From positions 1,116,050 through 1,180,049 of the forward strand of contig JABXKE010000002.1 of assembly GCA_013540595.1 (NCBI GenBank): a stretch of 64,000 nucleotides of DNA, in the 5' to 3' direction. Below the pieces are notes generated by a model. That model saw only the letters and a list, made by a program, of their open reading frames with translations, was not told the DNA's origin and made no database searches. This DNA comes from Pyrodictium sp. Its GTDB lineage: Archaea > Thermoproteota > Thermoprotei_A > Sulfolobales > Pyrodictiaceae. A program made the position numbers and the translations under genes. Shown here one piece after another: positions 33,932 to 43,194 of the stretch (its first letter is position 1; the number at the start of each line of letters is the position of its first letter).

Positions 33932-34108
33932 GTGAGGGCCTTGGAGCTGCGCCTGGTCAAGGTCCAGGCCAAGAGGACCCCGGGCGGGAGCGTCCTATAC
34001 GTGCACCTTCCAAAGGAGTTCGTGGAGCGCGCGAGGCTGGAGAAGGGCGACTATCTGGTGTGGGAGGTTGATGGGCGCGGGAGGCTGATCCTGAGAAAGC
34101 TCAGGTAA
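33932..34108 (+). CDS. AbrB-like small DNA-binding protein
   Basis: 58 residues from GTG 33932. The sequence (LRLVKVQAKRTPGGSVLYVHLPKEF, then ARLEKGDYLVWEVDGRGRLIL) has the swapped-hairpin layout of SpoVT/AbrB-type domains, in which a LPKEFV-like motif precedes the GDYL turn. Such proteins are transcription regulators or antitoxins and are common on archaeal plasmids and viruses. It lies between the partial tRNA and the integrase stub, and its last bases overlap the stub tail to tail. Confidence 0.65.
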   Translation: MRALELRLVKVQAKRTPGGSVLYVHLPKEFVERARLEKGDYLVWEVDGRGRLILRKLR

Positions 34109-34352
34109 GCAGCTCATTCGGGGCTATGCTTTCTAGCCACTTCGCGTAGCGGTGATACTCGCTTTTTGCTATCTGCTCTATGCTCACGTAATGCCTTACC
34201 GCGGTAGCGGATCGGGCCACTCCGCGGAAGAGCGCGCTCCCCGGATCGTGGCCGGCCACGTGCGCTGCAACCTCGGGTCCCAGCAGGCTGGCTATGTGAT
34301 GCAGCGCAAACTTGCGGATGTACTTCGGCGCGGGGGCGTGAGCGTTCCCCAC
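34101..34352 (-). pseudogene. C-terminal fragment of an archaeal tyrosine integrase
   Basis: About 83 residues. KYIRKFALHHIASLLG, then VAGH, then AVRHYVSIEQIAKSEYHRYAKWLE matches the end of archaeal tRNA-targeting integrases: Arg in the RKF helix, His in the GH position, and the nucleophilic Tyr in RHY. The N-terminal and core-binding domains are missing and a stop codon lies in frame just upstream. With the partial tRNA 240 bases away it marks a former integration site. Confidence 0.7.
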
Positions 34353-34401
34353 CCACCGTTATTTCTCGTTATTTCTGAATACTTTTAGTCACGGTGGGTG
34401 G
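34349..34401. repeat. 11-bp inverted repeat flanking the integrase stub
   Basis: CCACCCACCGT (34349-34359) and ACGGTGGGTGG (34391-34401) are perfectly complementary and separated by 31 A+T-rich bases containing a GTTATTTCT direct repeat. The left arm overlaps the start of the integrase fragment. It may be a recombination or regulatory site of the lost element. Confidence 0.6.
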
Positions 34402-34601
34402 TTCATCGCGCTTCCTCTCGGGGCCCCTCACCGCAGAGGCTCGCCCCCAGTCGCCTGGTGGTTCACGGCCCTGCGGCTCCCGGAGCCCCGAGGCCACCGG
34501 TAAAACCTATGAGGCTGGAAGCTTGTAAGCCGCACGGCACCCACATACCTAACAGCACTAAAGGCTAGATAATAACTAGAAATCACCTAAGTACCAACAC
34601 T

Positions 34602-35654
34602 TTAGGAACAGCCTGGTATGTTCGCTTTGGAGCCGCCGTCTGTTCCGGACCTTACGTCCTCGTACAGCCTCTTGGCAGCTTCACGCAGCGCCTCCATTAC
34701 AATGTTTGGAAGAGGCTCATTCCCCTCTATGGCTTTTACGATTCTCTCAACTAGCCCGCCGAAGGCCTCGTCAACGTACCTTGCAATGATCGACTCAACA
34801 ATAAGCTTTGCCAAGAGGGCTCTACGCTCTACGACCTTCTTTGCCGCTAACCCCGTCTTGTGGATGAATCTGTGGTGCTCCTCTATTGTATCTACGAGCT
34901 CCTTTATTCCTTGTCCCATTACAGCGCTCGTCTTGAGCAGCCTTGGAGTCCAGCCGGGCGCCTCGCGTCCAACCTCCTCTTTCTCAAGGGCAAACGACAG
35001 ATACTCGTACGTCTGCCTGGCCTCGGGCTTGTCACTCTTGTTTACAACGTAAATGTCTCCTATTTCCATAACACCTGCTTTCAGAGCCTGAATGTCGTCT
35101 CCGGCGCCAGGCATGGTGACGACAACTATTGTGTGTGCAGCGTGCATCACGTCAACCTCCGATTGCCCCACACCCACAGTCTCCACGATAATCTTGTCAT
35201 AGCCAAACGCGTCGAAAGCCTCAATAGCCGCTAGGGCAGCCACGCTCAACCCGCCTTTAAGGCCTCGAGTAGGCAGGCTTCTTATGAACACGCCAGGATC
35301 GGTTGCATGCTCCTGCATGCGAAGCCTATCGCCCATCAAAGATCCACGCGTTAGCGGGCTGCTAGGGTCTATGGCTACCACCGCAACTCTGTACCCCCTT
35401 CTTCGAAACTCCCCTATGATCTTTCCCACCAACGTGCTCTTGCCCGCTCCAGGTATGCCCGTTACGCCTATGACCTGAGCTCCCCTGCTGTACCTGTAAA
35501 TATGCTGCAGAATAGAGAGGCTTGTCTGGTCAGGCTCCTCCAGAAGGGTGAGGATCCTCCCTATAGCGCGAATACTACCACGGCGCGCCTCCTCAATAAG
35601 AGTTGCAACAGAAGGACTAAGCACACCCATCACCCTGTTGATAGCCAACTGCAT
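34602..35654 (-). CDS. meaB: Methylmalonyl-CoA mutase GTPase chaperone MeaB
   Basis: A 350-residue G3E-family GTPase that loads and protects adenosylcobalamin on methylmalonyl-CoA mutase. P-loop VTGIPGAGKSTL is at about residue 64, the DPSSPLTRGSLMGDR block at about 96, ETVGVGQSE near 157, and the NKSD base-recognition motif near 206. It is full length. It ends the operon large subunit - small subunit - meaB, separated from the small subunit by 3 bases. Confidence 0.95.
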   Translation of the reverse strand: MQLAINRVMGVLSPSVATLIEEARRGSIRAIGRILTLLEEPDQTSLSILQHIYRYSRGAQVIGVTGIPGAGKSTLVGKIIGEFRRRGYRVAVVAIDPSSPLTRGSLMGDRLRMQEHATDPGVFIRSLPTRGLKGGLSVAALAAIEAFDAFGYDKIIVETVGVGQSEVDVMHAAHTIVVVTMPGAGDDIQALKAGVMEIGDIYVVNKSDKPEARQTYEYLSFALEKEEVGREAPGWTPRLLKTSAVMGQGIKELVDTIEEHHRFIHKTGLAAKKVVERRALLAKLIVESIIARYVDEAFGGLVERIVKAIEGNEPLPNIVMEALREAAKRLYEDVRSGTDGGSKANIPGCS

Positions 35655-35657
35655 CTA

Positions 35658-36143
35658 CTAATCGCCTTGACCCCTCTCCCGCGAGGCAGACACCGCTAAT
35701 GTCTCGCCTCTAGCACGGCGTTCCTCTGCAAGCCTCCTTATAGTCTCAATGATCTCCTTAAGGCTTGTTCCCGGGAGGAATACCTCGCGGACACCCATCT
35801 TCTTGAGAGGCTCGACATCTATCACGGGTATAGTCCCGCCGAGCACAACTGGGATGTCCTCTGCACCCAGCTCCTTCAACTTAGCGATTAGCCTTCTCAT
35901 TAGAGGGAAGTGCGCACCGCTAAGGAGGCTCACACCTACCACGTCAACATCCTCTTGCACAGCTGCATAAGCTACTTGCTCTGGCGTTTGGCGCAGACCG
36001 GTGTATATCACCTCGAAGCCTGCGTCTCGAAGAGCTCTAGCAACGACCTTGGCGCCTCTATCATGGCCGTCAAGACCCATTTTAGCTACCAGGACCTTGA
36101 TCCGCCTTCCTCGTCCCCTGCTAGAACTCGGGAGGCTCGACAT
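35658..36143 (-). CDS. Methylmalonyl-CoA mutase, B12-binding small subunit
   Basis: 161 residues from ATG 36143, overlapping the large-subunit gene by 23 bases. The cobalamin-binding signature DxHxxG is in [15 protein letters not shown], followed by the SxL motif region [12 protein letters not shown] and GGTIP. This separate subunit supplies the adenosylcobalamin used to convert (R)-methylmalonyl-CoA and succinyl-CoA, as in other archaea where the two domains are split. Confidence 0.93.
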   Translation of the reverse strand: MSSLPSSSRGRGRRIKVLVAKMGLDGHDRGAKVVARALRDAGFEVIYTGLRQTPEQVAYAAVQEDVDVVGVSLLSGAHFPLMRRLIAKLKELGAEDIPVVLGGTIPVIDVEPLKKMGVREVFLPGTSLKEIIETIRRLAEERRARGETLAVSASRERGQGD

Positions 36144-37830
36144 AAACGCCGTACACCTCCTTAAGCGTCCCCATGATCTCTCCGAGGGTCGCGTAGGCTT
36201 TAACGGCATTGAGAACGTAGGGCATTATGTTCTCGCCCCTTTCAGCGGCCCTCCGCAGCTCGTTTAAAGCACGCTCCCACTTCTGCTTGTTCCTCATCTC
36301 CCTGACCATTTTCACACGCTTCTTCTGGCGCTCCTCGATCTCACGCTGGTCAAACTCCAGGAGCGGAACCTTCCGTATCTCTTCTATGTCCTCACTCCTG
36401 AAGATGTTGACACCAACGATGAGCCTCTTGCCTTCCTCGACCTCTTTTTGAAACCTGTACGCTGCATCCATCACCTCGCGCTGAGGGTAGCCATTCTTAA
36501 CGGCCTCCAGCATCCCTCCCATCCTCTCTATTCTGTCAATGTACTTCCATGCTTGCTCCTCTATCTCGTCGGTTAACCATTCGACATAGTAGCTACCTCC
36601 CAGCGGATCGACAACATCAGCGACACCTGTTTCATAGGCTATTATCTGCTGGGTCCGAAGAGCTATCTTAGCGGCAAACTCGCTGGGAACACGGAAAGGC
36701 TCGTCGAAGCTGTTGGTGTGTAGGCTCTGCGCACCCCCGAGAACTGCTGCTAAGGCCTCAATTGCCGTCCTAACTATGTTGTTCCAAGGCTCCTGCGCGA
36801 CCAGCGAGACCCCGCTTGTCTGAACATGGAACCTCATCCACATGCTTCGCTTCTTCTTCGCCCCGAACCAATCCTTCATTATCCTTGCCCACATCCTCCG
36901 TGCCGCACGGAACTTGGCTATCTCCTCGAAGAAGTTTATGTGCGCCGCGAAGAAGAAGCTTAGACGGGGCGCGAACTCGTCTACGTCCAGCCCCCTAGCT
37001 ATTAGCTGTCTTACGTACTCGATGCCGTCAGCCAACGTAAACGCCAGCTCTTGAACTGCCGTTGCACCGGCCTCCCTTATGTGGTAGCCGCTTATGCTTA
37101 TTGGGTTCCACTTAGGTAGATGCTTTACACTCCACTCTATAAGATCCATAGCTACCTTGACTGCAGGTTCTGGAGGGAACACGTAGCTTTTCTGGGCTAT
37201 GAACTCCTTCAGAGGATCATTCTGCGTTGTTCCCCCAATTTTGTGGTAAGGGACTCCCTGCTTCTCGGCGGCCGCCACGTAGAAGCTTAGCAGCACGGGC
37301 GCAGGGGGATTTATCGTCATGTTGGTCGTCACAGAGCCCATGTCTATACCGTCAAAGATTATCTCCATATCCAGGAGCGTTGGCACGCTGACGCCAACGA
37401 CCCCTACTTCGCCCTCAGCCATCGGGTCGTCGGGATCTACCCCGACTAGCGTAGGATAATCAAAAGCTAAGCTTAGCCCAGTCTCTCCGTGCTCTATTAA
37501 GAACTTCAACCGCTTGTTGGTCTCCTCCGGCCCTCCATAGCCACTGAACATCCTCATCGTCCAGAGCCGTGCGCGGTACATCGTCGCATGTATTCCGCGC
37601 GTAAACGGGTAATCGCCAGGGAACCCGAGCTTTGACAAATAATCAAAGTCCTTCAAATCTAGAGGTGTATACAGACGCTTGACGCGTATACCGCTCAGAG
37701 TAGTGAACTCTTTCTGCCGCTCCGGAAGGCGGCTTAACCATTCCGGAACTATCTTTTCCTCCCACTCGGTGTACTTCTCTGCGATTTCCTTCAACGCCTT
37801 CTCATCAAAGAGGTTTGCCAAGATGCCCAC
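36121..37830 (-). CDS. Methylmalonyl-CoA mutase, catalytic large subunit
   Basis: A 569-residue TIM-barrel subunit. Characteristic blocks include [22 protein letters not shown], the substrate-binding stretch [25 protein letters not shown]-like [12 protein letters not shown], and the C-terminal [14 protein letters not shown]. The B12-binding domain is absent and encoded by the next gene. Role: interconverts methylmalonyl-CoA and succinyl-CoA in propionyl-CoA or odd-chain/branched amino-acid metabolism. A divergent promoter region with CCTTTAAAAT lies at about 37,885-37,900. Confidence 0.95.
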   Translation of the reverse strand: MGILANLFDEKALKEIAEKYTEWEEKIVPEWLSRLPERQKEFTTLSGIRVKRLYTPLDLKDFDYLSKLGFPGDYPFTRGIHATMYRARLWTMRMFSGYGGPEETNKRLKFLIEHGETGLSLAFDYPTLVGVDPDDPMAEGEVGVVGVSVPTLLDMEIIFDGIDMGSVTTNMTINPPAPVLLSFYVAAAEKQGVPYHKIGGTTQNDPLKEFIAQKSYVFPPEPAVKVAMDLIEWSVKHLPKWNPISISGYHIREAGATAVQELAFTLADGIEYVRQLIARGLDVDEFAPRLSFFFAAHINFFEEIAKFRAARRMWARIMKDWFGAKKKRSMWMRFHVQTSGVSLVAQEPWNNIVRTAIEALAAVLGGAQSLHTNSFDEPFRVPSEFAAKIALRTQQIIAYETGVADVVDPLGGSYYVEWLTDEIEEQAWKYIDRIERMGGMLEAVKNGYPQREVMDAAYRFQKEVEEGKRLIVGVNIFRSEDIEEIRKVPLLEFDQREIEERQKKRVKMVREMRNKQKWERALNELRRAAERGENIMPYVLNAVKAYATLGEIMGTLKEVYGVYVEPPEF

Positions 37831-37945
37831 ACCTGGGAAGTGCTAGGCGGACTGTCAAGCAAACTAACAGCTCTGAATCTATACCTATTTTAAAGGACGG
37901 ACTAATATACGTAGCTGCATTAACGTTCAAGCACGAGAGCTTGAG

Positions 37946-38794
37946 GTGGAGCACTTGAGAGAGGCAGGATCCTTCGTTGAAGTATACTCGGAGGTTCTTG
38001 GCACACGTATTAGAGTTCCCGAGGAGCCGCAGCGCATCGTTAGCCTCTCTCCTGCATTGACGGAAGCTCTCTTCATGCTTGGGCTCTCGGATAGAGTTGT
38101 CGGCGTGAGCTACTTCTGCAATAAGCCGGCCGAAGCTAAGCTGAAGCAGAGAGTAGGAAGCTACTTCAATGTTGACTGGGGCAAGCTAAAGATGCTAGAG
38201 CCAGACCTCATCCTGCTGACCACCGGTGCTCAAAGGAAGATACTGCGCGAGCTTGTCGATGCCGGGTTTACGGTCTATCCTATCCCACTCCCGGTCACAA
38301 TATACGGTCTGCTGGACCAGGTACTGCAAGTAGGAGCGGTAACGGGCAAAATTGACAGAGCACGAAAGCTCGCCGAAACGCTCTTCGAGCGCCTTCTGAA
38401 GTTGCATGGCGCTGTGCGCGGGATTAAGGTCTTCTACGAGATAAACCTTGGGGGGCCAGTTACGTTCGGAGCATACAGCTACATAACTGATGCTTTTAGG
38501 TTCATTGGAGCTTCCACACCCTTTGACAGCTTGAGGACTGCCTGGATAGCCCACATCGATTACTCAGCCGTAGCGAGGTTCGACCCGGACGTCATAGTTT
38601 ACGAAACCGCTTATGGCGAGAAGACGTCTGTGGACGATCTGGCGAGAAGGTACATGGAGAGAGGGCTGCGGCTGCGCGCAATTATGGAGAAAAAGATTAC
38701 GGTACTTCCTCCAGACAGCCTGGCTCACTACGGCCCAAGCTTCATTGAGTCTCTGGAGAGGCTTGTGGGTCTAATCCTAAGCCTGGCAAGCTAG
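37946..38794 (+). CDS. Periplasmic-binding-protein-like cobalamin/iron-chelate protein
   Basis: 282 residues from GTG 37946, family of BtuF/FhuD-type binding proteins (IRVPEEPQRIVSLSPALTEALFMLGLSDRVVGV is diagnostic, interspersed across residues 20-55). Unusually, no signal peptide or lipobox precedes the domain. Divergent from the B12-dependent mutase operon, so cobalamin is an attractive ligand. No permease or ATPase gene is adjacent. A cytosolic B12-handling role or a mis-set start are both possible; no upstream start in frame offers a signal peptide. Confidence 0.75.
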   Translation: MEHLREAGSFVEVYSEVLGTRIRVPEEPQRIVSLSPALTEALFMLGLSDRVVGVSYFCNKPAEAKLKQRVGSYFNVDWGKLKMLEPDLILLTTGAQRKILRELVDAGFTVYPIPLPVTIYGLLDQVLQVGAVTGKIDRARKLAETLFERLLKLHGAVRGIKVFYEINLGGPVTFGAYSYITDAFRFIGASTPFDSLRTAWIAHIDYSAVARFDPDVIVYETAYGEKTSVDDLARRYMERGLRLRAIMEKKITVLPPDSLAHYGPSFIESLERLVGLILSLAS

Positions 38795-38796
38795 TT

Positions 38797-39606
38797 CTAC
38801 CAATCATAGCTGGGCATCTCCTTCCTTTCGGCAAAGGCCTTAGCTGCATCTACAGTCTTCCTGTACCGCGCAAGTCTTCTGAGCTCGGCTACCCCATAGC
38901 CTACCGGCAAGCTGCGCTTTACCTGGAGTAGCATTGCCTTTATACTTGCCACGGCATCTGGCGAGTTAGCCATTATCCTGCCTGCAACCTCCCTCACCGC
39001 GCTCATAAGCTCCTCTTGGGAGTCCACAAGCACCGACACCAGACCAAGCTTGTAGGCTTCCTCCGATGTCAGCTCCCCGGACGTTAGGGCTAGGTAGGCC
39101 GCCCTGGCTGGACCGAGGGAGAAAACACCATAGAATGGCAGCGCTGGGGGTACGAGGTTCCACCGAGCCTCGGGCCACCCTATCTTTGCCCCTTTAACGG
39201 ATACAACTATATCTGCAGCCCACAGAAGCTCCGCCCCACCTCCGTACGCGTGACCGTTGAGGGCGATTATCACAGGCTTTGGAAAGCTCATCACAGCCTC
39301 GAACACTTCAGCGAGCTTCGCAAAGAGCTCCTCAGCCTCATCCGGAGAAGCGGACGACGCAAGCTCTTTTAGGTCTATTCCAGCGCTAAAGGCCTTTCCG
39401 CGGCCTGTAATCACCACTATTCTTACGTCGGGTGAGTCCCTCATCTCGGAAAGAGCCTTCAGCAGGTCATTCAGCATAGCTCTGTTGAAGGCGTTTAGCT
39501 TGTCAGGTCTGTTCAGCGTTATCCAGCCTAGCTTACCCTCCTTTGTAACCTCCACAGTAGAGTATCCCTGCGAGGCCAAGGTTCTCACCTCGAGCGAATC
39601 TATCAA
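38797..39606 (-). CDS. Enoyl-CoA hydratase/isomerase family protein
   Basis: A 269-residue crotonase-fold enzyme. The oxyanion-hole motif FSAGIDLKEL is at about residue 71 and the second catalytic loop ALNGHAYGGGAELLWAADIVV at about 114. Of the two glutamates usual in crotonases, the position after GGGAE is present and WPEARWNLVP carries the other near 144. It probably acts on an acyl-CoA; the substrate cannot be read. A TATA-like TTATAAAAG (minus strand, about 39,611-39,619) lies right at the start, suggesting a start slightly downstream. Confidence 0.85.
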   Translation of the reverse strand: MIDSLEVRTLASQGYSTVEVTKEGKLGWITLNRPDKLNAFNRAMLNDLLKALSEMRDSPDVRIVVITGRGKAFSAGIDLKELASSASPDEAEELFAKLAEVFEAVMSFPKPVIIALNGHAYGGGAELLWAADIVVSVKGAKIGWPEARWNLVPPALPFYGVFSLGPARAAYLALTSGELTSEEAYKLGLVSVLVDSQEELMSAVREVAGRIMANSPDAVASIKAMLLQVKRSLPVGYGVAELRRLARYRKTVDAAKAFAERKEMPSYDW

Positions 39607-39762
39607 AATAGTCTTTTATAACTGTTTGTATGAAGGGTGGAAGCACTGTCAGCGAAGGGGGGTCGTCCCTCATAGCCTCTAGGGCTCGGTAACCGGCGCG
39701 GGATCATCAGCTGCTAAAAGGCTCCTACGAGCCTGCACGGTACAGCTAAGCCAGCCAGGAAA

Positions 39763-40719
39763 CTACCATATCACGTATGTTATCCGCAGCGACGAGCTAA
39801 TCTCGTCAAGCCGCCTCCAATCCTCATAGCTCAGCCTCCACCCAGCAGCGCCCGCGTTGTCTTCAACCTGCTCCGGCGACTTCGCTCCAGGTATGGGCAG
39901 CACCACACTGCTGTAGCCTAGTAGCCAGTTTAGCGCAACCTGCGCTGGCGTTTTACCGTACTTCTCAGCAATCCGCTTTATTTCATTGGCAAGCTTCAGT
40001 ATCTGCTCGTAGTTTTCTGGATGGAAGAGTGCATCGTTCCTCCTAATGTCTGAGATCTTTTGCAGATCTTCCAGCGTGTACTTGCCTAGAACGGCGCCTT
40101 TGGCCAGGGGGCTCCAAGCTAGCACGGTCATGGAGTTTGCCTCCGCATACGGTATTATCTCCTTCTCAGCCTGCCTCTCAACGATATTGTACCTAACTTG
40201 AAGCACTTCAATATCTGTCTTAGCTAGACAGCTCCTGGCTGCTTCAACGAGCTCAACAGGAAAATCGCTGAGCCCTATGTAGCCTATCTTGCCAAGCTCA
40301 ACGAGGCGCTCTAGCGCCCTCATGTACTCGCACGTGGGGTGGTTGTGCCAGCAGGGAGGCCAGTGAACCTGCATTACATCTATGTAGTCGACCTGCAACC
40401 TCTTGAGAGAACGATCTACAGCCTTGAACACATCCCGATAGGCTAGAAAGTCCCCAGGGATCTTTGTAGCTACGACGACTTCATCCCTCTTTACTCCAAG
40501 CTCCTTAAGAGCCGATCCTATGAACTGCTCGCTCATGCCTCGACCATAAACCATCGCCGTATCTATGAGGTTTATCCCAACCTCAAGAGCCTTCGAAATA
40601 ACCGACTTCGCAGTATTATAGTCAGTAATGCCCCAAGCCTCGCTGAACTGCCACGCACCAAGCCCTATCCTAGATACCTTCAAGCCTGTGCTTCCAAGAT
40701 GAGTATACTCCATACCCAC
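39763..40719 (-). CDS. Aldo/keto reductase
   Basis: A 318-residue NADP-dependent TIM-barrel oxidoreductase. The catalytic tetrad can be placed: Asp in LIDTAMVYG (about 51), Tyr56, Lys in VVATKIPGD (about 85), and His in MQVHWPP (about 119). The C-terminal cofactor region VVLPIPGAKSPEQVEDNAGA is intact. The substrate is unknown. It is divergent from the small conserved basic protein. Confidence 0.9.
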   Translation of the reverse strand: MGMEYTHLGSTGLKVSRIGLGAWQFSEAWGITDYNTAKSVISKALEVGINLIDTAMVYGRGMSEQFIGSALKELGVKRDEVVVATKIPGDFLAYRDVFKAVDRSLKRLQVDYIDVMQVHWPPCWHNHPTCEYMRALERLVELGKIGYIGLSDFPVELVEAARSCLAKTDIEVLQVRYNIVERQAEKEIIPYAEANSMTVLAWSPLAKGAVLGKYTLEDLQKISDIRRNDALFHPENYEQILKLANEIKRIAEKYGKTPAQVALNWLLGYSSVVLPIPGAKSPEQVEDNAGAAGWRLSYEDWRRLDEISSSLRITYVIW

Positions 40720-40803
40720 GCTCTACACCCACACCAGCGCTCTCGTCTGTCAAATTTAAAGCCAGCGACGATCAGCACACTTAATGTGGAGGTGTGCCGC
40801 AAG

Positions 40804-40974
40804 GTGTCAAGGAAGATAAGGTTGATGAAGAGGCTTATGAGGCACCTCAAGAAGCATCCTAACGACAAGCAGGCGCGCGAGATTCTGGAGGCGCTCAAAG
40901 AGGGTAGATACGAGTGGCGAGGGAGAGCGCTGGTTATCAAGCCCAAAGAAGAGGGGGCAGCAGGCCCAAGCTAA
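40804..40974 (+). CDS. Small basic conserved protein
   Basis: I start at GTG 40804 (VSRKIRLMKRLMRHLKK), 10 bases after GGAGGTG; a leaderless GTG at 40786 is the alternative, since a TATA-like AAATTTAAA lies at 40752-40760. The 56 residues are very basic at first, helical, and end in an acidic tail. It looks like a small RNA-binding or ribosome-associated protein. The family is not identified. Confidence 0.6.
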   Translation: MSRKIRLMKRLMRHLKKHPNDKQAREILEALKEGRYEWRGRALVIKPKEEGAAGPS

Positions 40975-40999
40975 GCAGACCGTGTACCATGTAGTGCAG

Positions 41000-42616
41000 C
41001 TAACCTTGGTTCTTCTTTTTGGTTTCCCTGCCCAGCTGTATAACTTTCCTTAGCCTTGGGCTGTATACCTTACATCTGTAATGCGGAGGCACCATTAGCG
41101 GTAAATCTTGGACATAGCTTCTACCCAGTATACTTGCCGTCTCGGCTTTGCATAGTTCGTAGCCTATGTACATGTAGTGCTCCGGCCTGCTGGCCAAACG
41201 CAGGTAGGCCACAGACTTGTAAATCTCCTCAGCGCTCCTGCCCTTCAGAAGGATGGTGCCCTTCCTTCCGATGTAGAGGTCTACTATACTACCATCTTCT
41301 TCAACCCACAGCATATGGGAACCCTCTTCGTCGTAGGCGAACACATGCCAGACAGCAAGGCTCCGGGTATCGTACTCTTGCACAGCTCTAGGAGCCTTCG
41401 CGGCACTTGGAACCTTGCGTTTCTCTTTGACGTAGATCAGGTCTACGCCCAAATCTTTCGGGGGCATAGATCTTAGAAGGGATATGGAGGTCATTGTAGC
41501 CGCAATCACTGCCTCTGTTACTGCTTTAGCCGCCTTGCTGCTTTCCTCGGTTACGAGGAGCATCGATGCACCAGCCTCCGCAAACAGCTGCACGAGGACC
41601 GGGATCTGGCCATGGCTGTCCGCATCGATGAGTTCGTACACGTTCGCTATTCCGGCCAGCAGAGGAGCATCGGGAAACATTCGTGCTGCCTCAACGTAGG
41701 CAGCGACACTTGTAGGCATGAGCCCAGATCCGGGAGGATCTACCATGGGGTCAACAACTACTTTGAGGCCCCTTCTCGTTGCGAGGCTATAAAGAGCCTC
41801 CAGCAGTTTCACTCTCTCATCGACAGAAGAGGGCACATAGTAGCCGGGACCCACCGGCGCTATGACCACAGCTGCACCGCTAGGCAGCGCCTCTACAAGT
41901 TTATTTGCAGCGTGCCCCGTTAAAGAAAGGCACACATGCCCACTTTTGACTAGCTCGGCGTGAGCCTTATCGCTTGCTGCATCTAGACCTAAGGGGACTT
42001 CAACTACTCGGTGTACAGCTCTAACCATGCCAGCTATTTCGTTAGCACTCCACTCGGAGCCAAACCCGAGCACAACCATATCGGCACCGCGGGAAAGAGC
42101 ATCGACCACCTTTGCGGCAACGCTGTTGGCTTCTGCGCCCTTCCTAACGTACACCTCCGAAACCACGACGAGGGGGGGAGGCCTTAGAGGAACCTTTACG
42201 CCGCAAATATCCATGCCCTTGGCTTTAGCATGTTGCTGGCGAAGCTCCTCTAGAGGGATGTCTAGCAGGGGCTCAAGGCTGAATTCTCCAGCCTCGACTA
42301 GCTTCCAGAAAGCTTCGGCACCCAACGTAGCAGCTACTGCAAAAACGCTGGGGTCGCGCGGTCCGCGCACGATCCTAATGCCTAAGGACTCTTCAAGGTC
42401 CTTCACGTCGTATTCAAGTGTACCGGGAACTACAACTACATCTACCGAACCTCTAAGCGCCTTTAGGTGCTCTGCGAGAACATGCTTAGGTATTAATGCA
42501 GCCACCTCGATAGGGACAACGTGGAGTTCAGCATCAACGCCGCTCCTCCTAAGCCTCTCTACATACTCCCGGAGCAGCTGAGCGGCTCTACGTCCTGTGA
42601 CTATTGCAACCCTCAC
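41000..42616 (-). CDS. Dihydropteroate synthase-like protein
   Basis: 538 residues. Residues 1-130 form an alpha/beta domain (VAIVTGRRAAQLL, then VVVVPGTLEYDV). The middle TIM barrel has DHPS-like blocks (PLVVVSEVYVRKGAEANSVAAKVVDAL and KVVVDPMVDPPGSGLMPT), and a C-terminal domain (VDLIYVKEKRK onward) contains a second nucleotide- or pterin-type fold. Proteins of this build in archaea and methylotrophs are linked to pterin or one-carbon metabolism, but their reaction is not settled. True folate DHPS is usually under 300 residues. Confidence 0.75.
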   Translation of the reverse strand: MRVAIVTGRRAAQLLREYVERLRRSGVDAELHVVPIEVAALIPKHVLAEHLKALRGSVDVVVVPGTLEYDVKDLEESLGIRIVRGPRDPSVFAVAATLGAEAFWKLVEAGEFSLEPLLDIPLEELRQQHAKAKGMDICGVKVPLRPPPLVVVSEVYVRKGAEANSVAAKVVDALSRGADMVVLGFGSEWSANEIAGMVRAVHRVVEVPLGLDAASDKAHAELVKSGHVCLSLTGHAANKLVEALPSGAAVVIAPVGPGYYVPSSVDERVKLLEALYSLATRRGLKVVVDPMVDPPGSGLMPTSVAAYVEAARMFPDAPLLAGIANVYELIDADSHGQIPVLVQLFAEAGASMLLVTEESSKAAKAVTEAVIAATMTSISLLRSMPPKDLGVDLIYVKEKRKVPSAAKAPRAVQEYDTRSLAVWHVFAYDEEGSHMLWVEEDGSIVDLYIGRKGTILLKGRSAEEIYKSVAYLRLASRPEHYMYIGYELCKAETASILGRSYVQDLPLMVPPHYRCKVYSPRLRKVIQLGRETKKKNQG

Positions 42617-42714
42617 TGTAGGCCCCTGCGCTTAATGTACAGAGCGCCAGAACTACATATATGGCTCTAGCCGAGATACGCACCGTACGCTTCCATGTCT
42701 GGTAGGATGGAACG

Positions 42715-42867
42715 GTGAGAACCGGTCAAGCTTATAGGCGCGTGTACGAGACACAGTACCCGTTCGAAAACCGCTATCAATACGTACAGCTACCGCACAT
42801 CTGGTCGTCGATAAGGATAGGCTACATACCTCCCCGCTTAGATCTCGAAAAGATAGCCCTTAATTGA
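42715..42867 (+). CDS. Possible 50-residue protein
   Basis: A GTG at 42715 opens 50 codons rich in Tyr and Arg (YRRVYETQYPFENRYQYV, then IGYIPPRLDLEKIALN) with protein-like composition. It overlaps the 3' end of the minus-strand gene by 46 bases. A CATATATGG element lies about 55 bases upstream. No homologue is recognised; it may be chance. Confidence 0.3.
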   Translation: MRTGQAYRRVYETQYPFENRYQYVQLPHIWSSIRIGYIPPRLDLEKIALN

Positions 42868-43058
42868 TTCACCACTATTCTTATTTCATTAAAGCCTCTA
42901 ACATGACCAAACTCGCCCACTAGAACGGGCTCGTCTAAGCCCCTGGCACGCACCTGCTTGACTTCAAAACCTGCATGTGCTAGAGCCTTGATAATCTCCA
43001 CCACTTTTTCATCTTGATCGCCATAGTATATAGTTATAGTAACGGGCCCATCGGCCAA
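42822..43058 (-). CDS. Small hypothetical alpha/beta protein
   Basis: 78 residues from TTG 43058. The pattern VTITIYYGDQDEKVVEIIKALAHAGFEV, then EIRIVVNQL has a thioredoxin/glutaredoxin-like beta-alpha-beta rhythm but lacks any cysteine pair. The C-terminus is basic. Function unknown. It stands alone, upstream of the DHPS-like gene on the same strand. Confidence 0.5.
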   Translation of the reverse strand: MADGPVTITIYYGDQDEKVVEIIKALAHAGFEVKQVRARGLDEPVLVGEFGHVRGFNEIRIVVNQLRAIFSRSKRGGM

Positions 43059-43194
43059 CTCCTATCCCATAATTCCTTCCTTATTACCAGGTATCACGCT
43101 ATCATGCGTATCCCATTTAGAAAGGGGGGTTTGTGGCCGTACTCCCGTAAGAATGAGGGAAGAACAGTGATATGCGCTTGGGTATCACTATTTC

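Noticed and set aside
41056-41923. Several plus frames opposite the DHPS-like gene
   Set aside because: All are shadows of the long, conserved minus-strand frame.
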